The notes under the pieces are model-generated. The model was not told the origin of the DNA and ran no database searches. It saw nothing but the letters and a program-made list of their open reading frames with translations. DNA of 64,000 nt from Pisolithus tinctorius (lineage: Eukaryota; Basidiomycota; Agaricomycetes; Boletales; Pisolithaceae). Position numbers and translations under genes: made by a program. The stretch lies in the NCBI GenBank assembly GCA_024663395.1, contig JANFAH010000060.1, forward strand, positions 62,001 to 126,000, written 5' to 3'. This document shows positions 28,237 through 37,245 of the stretch, one piece after another. The stretch's first letter is position 1. Every line of letters begins with the position of its first letter.

Positions 28237-28529
28237 TAAATTGCGAAAGTCGTTGTATGGAATCGGACAGCGCGTCAGCATATATACGGAACTCCCCGTC
28301 CGCCCGTCCGAAATCCTCCGGAAGTGACCGGTCGGGTGTGATGCAGCCCGGACAAATCTGTTTCTCGGTCCACAGACCTCCGGAAGACGGAAACGGAAGT
28401 TTCACGTGATTTTCTCCAGGTAAATACGGCGGAGGTGATTGCAGTCAAGGCGGCATGGTCACTCTGCCACCCGTACTATATTACAGTCTCCCCATCCTCA
28501 TCTCCATCTGTGTGCTCTATCACCAAGAA
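28237..28529. promoter_or_regulatory. Divergent promoter FUM1/PEX11
   Basis: The 293 bases between the start codons of fumarase (minus) and PEX11 (plus) contain a TCACGTGA palindrome (core CACGTG at 28403-28408). A TCCGGAAGTGACCGG-like GC-rich patch near 28317-28332 is also present. Shared control of a mitochondrial and a peroxisomal gene is possible. Confidence 0.5.
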
Positions 28530-29618
28530 ATGTCCACAGCCGCGTCCCAGGTAATCCTGCACCCGTACGTCTCTCAGGCGCTCAAATACGGGGGGACGAA
28601 CCTCGGTAGAGACAAGGTAAGACAAAACCTTACCATCGCTTGTTAATCACAGCGATATGTATTGCTCTGCAGCTCTACCGGACTGTTCAGTACTTCGCCC
28701 GTTTCCTCGCCTGGTATTTACAATCAAGGGGTCAGAATCTCCAGGCCACCCGCTGGACAGCACTGAAGAGCCATCTCGCACTTGCACGCAAACGTGAGTC
28801 CATTATAATGTTCGCTGACGCTTGACTTAGTACATTCTATTCGTTAGTAATGCGACTCGGTAAGCCTGTGGAACATCTACAAGCCGCCCTGCGCGCTGCG
28901 CAGACAGCTGGAGATGTCGGCGAACAACTCGCTACCATTGGTCGCCAGATAAGTTATTTCGGATACCTGGTTTACGACGCAGTGGTTTGGGTCGGTACTT
29001 CCTGGACATCCCATAACCCCGATCTTACCTTCCTACGCGCTTAGGCAAACGCCGTCAAGATTATAAACCTGAAACCTTCCACCAGTCAGAAAGTGGCTAG
29101 AGTCTCCAATCAATTCTGGCTATCCGGGATATTATTTAGTGTCGTACATGGCTTACTCAAGGTAGCATCCATCGTTCTACGGTGATTGAAAGATCTCTCA
29201 TCGATTGTTATAGGCTGGCAGACTTGCAACGGAAACAAAGAAGTTGCGTTTTCCAGACAGTCACGGCGAGAAGGACCTGGCACACGAAGCGCAGAGAGAG
29301 TTGAGGCAACTTACCCTTCAGAAGTTCGTTCTTTTTTTTTTTAATACCTTGCGAGATTTTGAAGATTAAATTGAAACAGAATGCGGGAGGACGTTCGCTA
29401 TCAATTCATAATCGATATCATGGACATCTGGATACCAGCCTCGAGCTTAGGGCTTGTAAATGTCAACGATGGCATAGTTGGTCTAGCAGGGTTAGTCTTC
29501 CCAAAGATAAAAGAATGTTCGACACCCCATGTGCTGACATTGCCACCGGAACCTTAGGTTAACGTCTTCGATCATGGGTATGCGCACGCAGTGGATTGCA
29601 GTCAATGGGTCAAAGTAA
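28530..29618 (+). CDS. PEX11: Peroxisomal membrane protein PEX11
   Basis: A peroxisome-membrane protein that elongates and divides peroxisomes. It starts MSTAASQVILHPYVSQALKY. A first intron joins GRDK to LYRTVQYFARFLAWYL, the conserved amphipathic region. Then come RWTALKSHLALARKLMRLGK, PVEHLQAALRAAQ, ISYFGYLVYDAVVWANAV and NQFWLSGILFSVVHGLLKAG. A helix rich in charged residues (LRFPDSHGEKDLAHEAQREL) follows. An intron with a long T run (about 29331-29342) joins to KMREDVRYQFIIDIMDIWIP, and after a final intron the C terminus is TSSIMGMRTQWIAVNGSK. The last segments are conserved in PEX11 and fix the splice sites. Five introns in total are needed. Confidence 0.95.
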
Positions 29619-29775
29619 GGCAGATTTTACCTTCGTTACAACATAATCGTGTGTAAACCATCAAACTCGATACTCTTGTAAAGTTGTAGACCAGCTTTGT
29701 ACGACAGTGATCCGGTTCATTGACTTGAGTATATGTGGTCCAGGTGGCAAGCTTAAATTTTAGCCTAGTTTAGTT

Positions 29776-30171
29776 TTACGATGTGGCAGACTCCGCAACC
29801 GTTGGGCCTTCGCCTCCAGGGGATATTTGGTTCCTCAGGCGCATATACTCAGCTCGTACCTTGGCCATTGGTTCAGGCCCTGTGCTGAAAATCATACGTA
29901 CAATCACGCAATCAGATGGAGAGGAGAGAGCAAGATACTTACTACTGCAACATGCACTCTTGCAAAGACTTATACTGATCCCTACAAGCCCATACGACCG
30001 ACACCGTGCGACCAGTAGCACACTCCGCGAAGTCTTAGAAGCTCTCCTCAGTGCAATCACCACTGATGGGAAGGAACGGGTACCTCTGACAACTTGATCA
30101 CATTCCTTTAATGCGCGTGCTTTCGTGGTTTTGAGAAGGGTTTCCTCTTCTCTTCGAGAAAGTGCGTTCAT
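29776..30171 (-). CDS. CMC1: Cytochrome c oxidase assembly factor CMC1 (twin CX9C)
   Basis: A small intermembrane-space protein that helps copper delivery and COX1 assembly. The start ATG (30169-30171) gives MNALSRREEETLLKTTKARA. A 5' intron joins LKECDQVVR to DFAECATGRTVSVVWACRDQ and YKSLQECMLQY. This restores two CX9C motifs (C-DQVVRDFAE-C and C-RDQYKSLQE-C), the hallmark of Mia40-imported proteins. The second intron leads to TGPEPMAKVRAEYMRLRNQI and a short acidic tail before TAA. About 95 residues, normal for Cmc1. Upstream in-frame sequence lacks a better start. It is divergent from lipoyl synthase, 101 bases away. Confidence 0.94.
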   Translation of the reverse strand: MNALSRREEETLLKTTKARALKECDQVVRGTRSFPSVVIALRRASKTSRSVLLVARCRSYGLVGISISLCKSACCSSKYLALSSPSDCVIVRMIFSTGPEPMAKVRAEYMRLRNQISPGGEGPTVAESATS

Positions 30172-30272
30172 CGGCGTACGTCGGGATCCCGGAAAAAATG
30201 CAAAAAGGAATAAGCATGGATTTCCTTTTTGAGACACACTTGGCCTTCCATCCACGTCCCAGTCAGGTCCTA
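30172..30272. promoter_or_regulatory. Very short divergent promoter CMC1/LIP5
   Basis: Only 101 bases separate the start codons of two mitochondrial genes, CMC1 (minus) and lipoyl synthase (plus), so the 5' UTRs and core promoters must overlap or be very short. No TATA box is evident. Confidence 0.6.
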
Positions 30273-31765
30273 ATGGCCAGCACCTCTCTCCTGAAGTTTT
30301 TGTTATATCCTCGTCCTCTTCGCTGCGTTCGAGGCCATGTGCGATATTTGGCTATGCCATCCAGCATGAGCACCAAGAATTCCAAGACCAACTTTTCCCG
30401 GGTCCTTGCGGATGGACCATCATTAGATGACTTCATCTCCCAGGATCCCGTAGAAAAGGTGGTTCTCGGAAACACAAAGGGGTAAGTCCTCACGTTCTTC
30501 GTCCTAACTTTGGTGCCACACATATTCCAGGCCACGCCTTCCGGACTTCTTGAAGACCAAAATACCATCTGGGGCTTCGTACAATAGAATTAAGAATGAT
30601 CTCAGGGGCTTGAACCTGCACACTGTTTGCGAGGAGGCACGCTGTCCAAACATTGGGGACTGTTGGGGTGGAAAGGAGGGCGCGTCGGAGGAAGACGGCC
30701 GGCGCGCTGCAACCGCGACAATCATGGTGCTTAGTGTTGTTTCCTCCGACCGTGTCAATAGCTCACTCTACGTTTTCAGCTCATGGGGGATACGTGCACC
30801 CGAGGTTGCCGATTCTGCTCCGTGAAAACTTCTCGCGCGCCTCCCCCGTTGGATCCTCACGAACCTGAGCACACTGCAGAAGCCATAAGTCGCTGGGGTC
30901 TTGGCTACATCGTCCTCACAAGCGTGGATAGGGATGGTAGTGTCATCTTATTTTACCAAAGTATATCGTCTCAACTCTTTCCCTCAGATCTCGTTGACGG
31001 TGGCGCGCACCATTTCGCCGAAACCATTATGAAGCTCAAGCAAAAGTAGGTGTCACCTTACGTCGTTTGTTTGACATTCGCCAACCCGAATTTCAGGGCT
31101 CCCCAAATTCTAGTGGAAGCTCTGACGGGTGACTTTGGAGGGTCATTAGAATGCGTTTCCGTTGTCGCAAAATCCGGGCTAGATGTTTATGCGCACAACA
31201 TCGAAACGGTCGAAGCATTAACGCCATTTGTTCGGGACCGACGCGCGACTTTCCGCCAAAGTTTGAGCGTGCTTGAACACGCTAAGAAGGAGGGTGTGTG
31301 CATTACAAAGACCAGTGTTATGCTCGGTGTAGGCGAGAACGAGGAACAAGTTATGGATGCTTTGAGAGGTAAGTGTTGTAACGCGAAAACACATGCTCGC
31401 TCTAGTCTTACGCATATCTGCAAGAGCTACGAAAGGTTGACGTAGACGTCGTAACCTTCGGACAGTACATGCGCCCAACGAAACGCCATATGAAAGTAGA
31501 TCGCTACGTGGAGCCGGCGGAGTTTGCCAGGTGGAAACAGATCGCCGAAGACATGAACTTCTTATATGTGGCCAGCGGTCCATTGGTTAGAAGTAGTTAT
31601 AAGGTAAGGTATTACGACGTGTCACAGAATCACCTTGATTAAATTACCTTCCAGGCAGGAGAGTACTTCATAGAGAACGTGCTCAAGGGCAAAGCCTCAG
31701 AAAAGCGGACGAAGAAGCTGCTTGGTCAGGATACGACCACTGTTGAGGGGAACATGCCGTCGTAA
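30273..31765 (+). CDS. LIP5: Lipoyl synthase, mitochondrial
   Basis: A radical-SAM enzyme that inserts two sulfurs into octanoyl groups on lipoyl domains of PDH-E2, KGDH-E2 and GCSH. The start ATG gives [20 protein letters not shown], an Arg-rich mitochondrial presequence. Conserved blocks are [30 protein letters not shown] (the auxiliary-cluster CX4CX5C), and after an intron [20 protein letters not shown] (the radical-SAM CX3CX2C). Then [88 protein letters not shown] and [15 protein letters not shown] with the conserved RSSY serine. It ends [16 protein letters not shown]. Introns of about 50-60 nt separate the blocks. Confidence 0.97.
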
Positions 31766-31962
31766 AATTCATTGTACACACAGAGCTTGTCCGTTATATT
31801 CTCGCACCAAATATTCTAATAAGCAATTGATTGAGCGCAATGTGTATTACATAATGGAGCTGTGTTGACCCCCCGCAACTTTCCGGCGGAGCTGTGCGAA
31901 AACTTTATTTAGTACAAACTTTATTGCCCAGTCCCTCCCTCCAAACCACAGTCGTCGTCAAC

Positions 31963-32323
31963 ATGGTATGTATGCATGTGATGGAAACTTCAGATCGTTT
32001 GGCTGACAATTGACGCAGGACTCGACAAAGTCTCAAGTAAAATTGGCCAAAGTAATAAAAGTTAATGACCACGCTACTTATATGTGTATGGGCCTCTGAG
32101 ATATCCATCATAGGTTCTTGGACGAACTGGTTCACGAGGAGGTGTTACACAAGTCCGTGTCGAATTCATGGATGACACTACACGTACAATCATCCGAAAT
32201 GTAAAGGGTCCTGTCCGGGAAGAGGACATCCTTGCGCTCTTGGAGAGTGAACGCGAAGCTCGGTAAGTGAGGAGTTTTCCGACTCAGTCTGCACCTGACT
32301 CGTTGCCCAGCCGTCTCCGTTAA
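31963..32323 (+). CDS. RPS28: 40S ribosomal protein S28 (eS28)
   Basis: A small-subunit ribosomal protein of 67 residues. The ATG (31963-31965) is alone in its exon: a 53-nt intron (31966-32018, gtatgt...acgcag) follows it directly. Then come [14 protein letters not shown], a second intron, [40 protein letters not shown] and [10 protein letters not shown] third intron brings RRLR and TAA. The protein matches eS28 along its whole length. It has no ORF long enough to be seen without splicing the first exons. Confidence 0.97.
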
Positions 32324-33073
32324 AATGTCCCATTTCATTTTTTTTCTTCGCTATAAGCATCGTTTCATATATCCCATGACCAGATTGAATTCAGGCATTT
32401 GGGACCTGTGTTGTTGACTGTGCGAATGGAAGATAGGACCTGAGATGATGGCTTAGGCGGTAGGGTCCTGTAAGATATGTATTGAGCCACGACTGAGTGC
32501 TCGTCACAAGTGCTCGAACTTGGCAGTGTGGTAGACTTGTGCCAACCGGCATGGCAGAACTGGCAGCCAACAGGGGGTTTTTTACAGTCTGTTCGTTTGA
32601 ATAATTACGCTAAGTGGTAAGATCCTCTCAGAATAATGCTGCCCCCTACACGATGTACACCACCAACCTAACCCCTACTACGAAACCACGCGTGGTTATC
32701 CATTATTGAATAGGGAGGCTCAGTCGCAGTCGCAGTCGCATGTGGCTGCTGATAAGGGCATGAGTGTACGGGGGTGGGGTGGGAGTTCGAGCTCCCTCAT
32801 GTTCTTTTTCCAGCCACATGCCTTCTCTTCATTAATCGCCATTCTATTGGTGCTCTATTTATGCCCACTCATAATGTCTTTTTTTGCACATTCCATGTAG
32901 GAACATCCAATACCCTTTGGGAGTTACCACTAGTCAATACTAGAAGTGTTTCCTCTTCGACATTCTACGCTCCGGTTGAATTTCGACTTTAGATAATACA
33001 CTATGGCAGTCACGTGCGACTGCAACTTTGAGCCTCCCCGATATGCTTGACGGCTTCGCACGCTACTTGATCG
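32324..33073. other. Intergenic region with a short hexamer repeat
   Basis: About 750 bases with no convincing gene. It contains three tandem copies of CAGTCG (32721-32738), a CT-rich patch, a TATTTATG stretch near 32857 and a GTCACGTGC element (core 33011-33016), about 60 bases before the glycosyltransferase ATG. It is long for this window and probably holds the promoter of that gene. Confidence 0.45.
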
Positions 33074-34171
33074 ATGTCTTTGGACCGTAAGGCAGCCTAC
33101 GTGACCTTGCTGACGAAGTCGAGCTATCTTCCCGGCGTGCTGGTGCTCGACTACACCTTTCGATCAGTGGGATCATGTTACCCGTTGGTTGTAATGGTGA
33201 CACCTTCGGTGCCCCAGGAGTGTAGGGATGTCCTCGCAAGGAGGGGCATACAACTAAGAGATATCACTATCCTTGAGCCTCCTTCAGGTGTTCATTCGTT
33301 GGCACCTCACGATGTTAGGTTTCGCGACACTTGGACAAAGTTAAGGTGAGCTTCCGAAGTAAGCAACCTAGAGGCATTTACGTTGACATCACTGGGTGTA
33401 GAGTCTTCGAGCTCGCGGAATTCGAAGTAGGTGGTACCCTCTAATTTTACATCTTTCGTTTGATGATTCGATGTCACCAGCAAGCGGTCCTCCTCGATGC
33501 TGACATGATCATCATGCGCAATATGGACGAGCTGTTTGATATTGAACTCCCCGAGGACAGTATCGCCGCCGCTCATGTGTGCGCATGCAATCCTAGGAAG
33601 TTGCCTCACTATCCTCCTGACTGGTCGGTATACTTATACCGTCTACGATTTGGTCACTGAGCCATGTAACTTCCTAAGGGTACCAGCGAACTGTGCTTAT
33701 ACCCCTCTGGTACACCCGTCAGGTTTGACATCTCCAACCAAGATAACCAAAGACAGCCCACGCCCTCATACGCAACTAAATTCGGGTCTTGTAGTATTGA
33801 AACCTTCCCTCGAGCTCGCTCAGGCTGTGTACACTCACCTTCACACCTCGCCACTTGTTTCAACTTGGTCATTCCCCGATCAGGACCTCCTTGCCGACTT
33901 CTTCAAGGGTAGGTGGGAACCGTTACCTTGGAAGTACAACGCCTTCAAAACATTGATGATCACCCACGAACCATTGTGGCGTGACGAGGAGATCAAATGT
34001 CTGCATTACATCTTACCGGATAAGCCGTGGCACGCCAGGGTTCCCCGAAGTGGGAAGGGTGAACATGACAAGTGTAATCAGTGGTGGTGGGATAGGTTCG
34101 AAAAATTGGCGGTTGAAATGCAGGAGAACAATGAGGACAGGGAACTAGTACTAGCAAATGTTGCAAAATGA
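33074..34171 (+). CDS. Glycosyltransferase family 8 (glycogenin/galactinol-synthase-like)
   Basis: A GT-A fold transferase using a nucleotide sugar. The ATG gives MSLDRKAAYVTLLTKSSYLP, GVLVLDYTFRSVGSCYPLVV and MVTPSVPQECRDVL, the usual first Rossmann unit. Two introns then join KLRVFELAEFE to QAVLLDADMIIMRNMDELFD. DAD here is the metal-binding DxD motif. After WVPANCAYTPLVHP comes PHTQLNSGLVVLKPSLELAQ, followed by WSFPDQDLLADFF, WKYNAFKTLM, and LHYILPDKPW, which carry the conserved NSG, DQD and H..G/KPW type elements of GT8. The C terminus is a charged helix (RFEKLAVEMQENNEDRELVL). The acceptor and sugar donor cannot be told. There is no signal peptide or membrane anchor, so a cytosolic enzyme is likely. 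Confidence 0.9.
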
Positions 34172-34475
34172 GGGTTTGGTACACAACTGGCTGACGAAAA
34201 AGAGAAAAGCGCCCAGAAATCACCCACAGGACTAGTGCTACAGTGTTGCGAGCGAGTTTGAACCTCGGTGATGCAAGATAAAAAGATCATGTCAGGAGAC
34301 TCACCTGCATCTTCATGGACAATCCACACATCTAAGGATTGTTTCACCCTATAAGTCCAGCATGCTGTAAGCGAAGTTTGCTTTTCATGATACATGTCGG
34401 GCACAAGCTTAGATCAGTGCGAAATGCCGACCACCTGATTGCTCAAGCTCGTGCTCACTACATTTGTTATATGTA
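34172..34475. other. Intergenic region between convergent GT8 and CSL4
   Basis: About 300 bases between the two stop codons. No gene is seen; it is expected to hold both 3' UTRs. Confidence 0.4.
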
Positions 34476-35223
34476 CTACAGGTTTTCGGGTTTCGCACAT
34501 TTACGTTTTTCTATTCGGCCAGTTCGGGGACATCTCATCGCCTGCCATGACACTGGTTCCATTGTTGCTCCTGTGGTATAATCAAATGTGTGAGGATGTG
34601 GAAAACAAAGTGGGTGTCACGCACCGGCCTCGCTGGTCGCGAAGATGACTCCAAGGTCATTGCGAGCTGTCGTTATGTAGTAGCTGCGAGCATCACCGAG
34701 AGATATCTGCGCAGAGGTGGTCACACTACGAGAAGTCATTCATGTGGAAGTAACACTTACTACAGTGCCCTTTATGACATCTCCTCCACGAAAACACTCC
34801 CCAATTCTCACCTTGTCCTTCTCTGTCGCCCTAACGTCTTGACTTCGTATGACTCCGGTGAATTCCTCACCTGCGGGCAGAGGGTGTCCGTCCACGACAG
34901 ATATGGCCACAGTAGCTTGCAGTGGCGACAAGCGCGTGACTACTCCAAGAACCACCGAATTCGTAGTTGGAGGGTGTGGTCGTGCGTGTGATATTGCTAA
35001 CGTCTGTTCGACCAACGTATCGCCGAAGACATGATTGACTGGTCATTCAAGCAGCCCGTGAATATGGAAGAGGAAAGAAACCAACAGGTCCTTCGTATCG
35101 AGGTACCCCGACGAGACTCGCCCTAACATGACCATCCTTGGCATACAATCCAGCACCGAGGGTGGGGGAGGGACCGAGGGGTAGGGCGACTGGTTGGCCC
35201 GGTAGTAGTGTTTCGGAGGTCAT
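34476..35223 (-). CDS. CSL4: Exosome complex cap subunit CSL4
   Basis: An RNA-binding cap subunit of the RNA exosome. The start ATG (35221-35223) gives MTSETLLPGQPVALPLGPSP, then TLGAGLYAKDGHVRASLVG. An intron of about 80 nt leads to the S1-like centre: TTNSVVLGVVTRLSPLQATV, GEEFTGVIRSQDVRATEKDK and RIGECFRGGDVIKGTV. Another intron gives ISLGDARSYYITTARNDLGV and IFATSEAG. A final intron gives the conserved C terminus PVSWQAMRCPRTGRIEKRKC. This matches the family's zinc-ribbon-like end (CP.TG..EKRK.AKP). It is divergent from the PDH-E2 gene, 126 bases between ATGs. Confidence 0.94.
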
Positions 35224-35349
35224 GACACTAGTATGTAATCCCTAGCTAGATGGAAAAAGCCGGAAACGCTTGTCCCGCAGGTTTGGGGATATTTGGGACC
35301 TCAAAAAAGCTGCCCATTTGCTTTTCGTTCACTTCTTTGTGTAACAGCC
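35224..35349. promoter_or_regulatory. Divergent promoter CSL4/LAT1
   Basis: The 126 bases between the two start codons must serve both genes. No specific elements were recognised. Confidence 0.5.
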
Positions 35350-36963
35350 ATGGCTTCCTCTCTTGCGCGCTTTGCTGCACGGAGTAGGTCTATTCTCTTT
35401 CTCTTTTCTCCCGACAGCCCAGAGACTAACACGCGTCCTGACCGAAGGTCTGCATACTTCTTCTCGGAGACATGCCCTCTCCAAGTTTGCAATGCCTGCA
35501 ATGAGCCCCACCATGACGGAGGGTGGTATTGCTGCCTGGAAAAAGAAAGAAGGCGAAGCCTTCTCTGCTGGAGATGTGTTGCTTGAGATTGTAAGTCTTC
35601 AAGTGGTGATGCGCCATGCCTCGACTCGTTCTCACAACCTCCGAGGAAACCGACAAGGCAACTATAGACGTTGAGGCACAGGATGATGGTGTCCTCGCGA
35701 AAATCATCGTATGTATTGACATCTTTTGATGTCGTGAGTTGTGCTCATTACATTGGCTAGATTCCGGACGGCGCCAAAAACATATCCGTAGGCTTGCCAA
35801 TAGCAATAATGGCTGAGGAGGGCGATGACCTGTCTGGCGCCGCCCAGATGGCTTCCGAGGCGGCAGCTCAACCTTCTCCTGAGCCCCCAGCAAAGGAGGA
35901 AACCAAGCCTTCCGCTCCGTCAACTTCCGAGGCACCCAAAGAACCAGTCCCACAGTCTAAGCCTCAAGAGGCCAAGCCAGAGTTAGCCAAGGGTGCTCGC
36001 ATATTTGCTTCTCCAATAGCTAAGAAGATTGCCCTGGACCGGGGTATTCCCCTGTCCCAAGTCAAGGGTACTGGTCCCGAAGGTCGTATCATACGCGAGG
36101 ACGTCGAGAAATACCAACCCCCTGTCTCTGCTGTTGAGCCAGCAACACCAACTGCAGAATATGTTGATATCCCGATCTCCAACATGCGCAAAGTCATCGG
36201 TACCCGTCTCACGCAGTCCAAACAGGAGCTGCCTCATTACTACTTGACCGTCGAAATCAACATGGATAAAGTTCTGAAGCTGCGTGAGGTCTTCAACAAG
36301 ACGCTGGGAGAAAAAGACAAGGCTGCTAAGCTCAGCGTGAATGACTTTGTTCTCAAGGCGGTGGCCTGTGCTCTCGTTGATGTTCCGGAGGCCAACTCAG
36401 CATGGCTAGGGGAAGTCATCAGGCAGTTTGTATTGTTTCCTATCATTGTTTATTCATTTATTTTGAACCAACGGCTTCCAGGTACAGCAAGGCGGACATT
36501 TCAGTGGCTGTTGCGACACCTACTGGTCTGATCACTCCAATAGTTAAAGATGTGGGTTCCAAGGGGCTAGCGACCATCTCTGCGGAAGCCAAAGGGCTTG
36601 CTAAGAAGGCCCGGGATGGCAAGCTCACTCCTCAAGAATACCAGGTAAGGCATACACTTATTCGAATACGCCTGATTCTTACTGTATATCCAGGGAGGAA
36701 CGTTCACTGTTTCCAACCTCGGCATGTTTGACATTGACCACTTCACGGCTATCATCAACCCTCCTCAGTCCTGCATACTTGCTGTTGGTAGCACGAAGCC
36801 CTCTATCGTTCCCGCCCCGGAAGAAGAACGAGGGTTCAAGACTGTCAACGTAATGAAGGTTACACTGAGTTCCGATCATCGGGTCGTTGACGGTGCAGTT
36901 GGGGCGCGTTGGATGGCTGCTTTCAAAGGCTACTTAGAGAACCCGTTAACCTTTATGCTCTAA
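35350..36963 (+). CDS. LAT1: Pyruvate dehydrogenase E2, dihydrolipoamide acetyltransferase
   Basis: The core subunit of mitochondrial pyruvate dehydrogenase, transferring acetyl groups to CoA. The first exon ([11 protein letters not shown]) and second ([20 protein letters not shown]) form a mitochondrial presequence. The lipoyl domain has [20 protein letters not shown] and, across an intron, [20 protein letters not shown] with the lipoylated Lys. A Pro/Ala/Glu-rich linker leads to the peripheral subunit-binding domain ([35 protein letters not shown]). The catalytic domain has [76 protein letters not shown] and the active-site [15 protein letters not shown]. It ends [10 protein letters not shown]. 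The catalytic DHRxxDG His and Asp are present. Full length for the family. Confidence 0.97.
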
Positions 36964-37245
36964 GTGCCTATCACATTGCTTTTATAGATTATTACGCGTA
37001 CGGTTCATGTGCTACCCATGAGGATATCTGTGCCCAATTGAACATTTCAAGCATGAACGATATTATCTTGAGGAATAATCGAGGAAATAATAATGCTCAG
37101 AAACGTGTAATAAGTGGGTTACATAAGCAGTTCTCGGTTCGTGCTGTCACCAGCTGTGGCAAACTGCTTCTGGTCGGTGCGCCCTGTCGACGCTCAGTCC
37201 TTGTCTCCGGTTGTTTTTCTAGGCTGTATTGTATTCACTTGGTCT

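Noticed and set aside
32721..32740. CAGTCG tandem repeat as a possible array or regulatory repeat
   Set aside because: Only three short copies with no spacers; too small to be a CRISPR array or minisatellite. Recorded as a microrepeat only.
36410..36480. Third GC-AG intron in the PDH-E2 gene
   Set aside because: A GT donor (gtttgt) two codons further on gives the conserved IRQYSKAD junction in frame, so no GC donor is needed.
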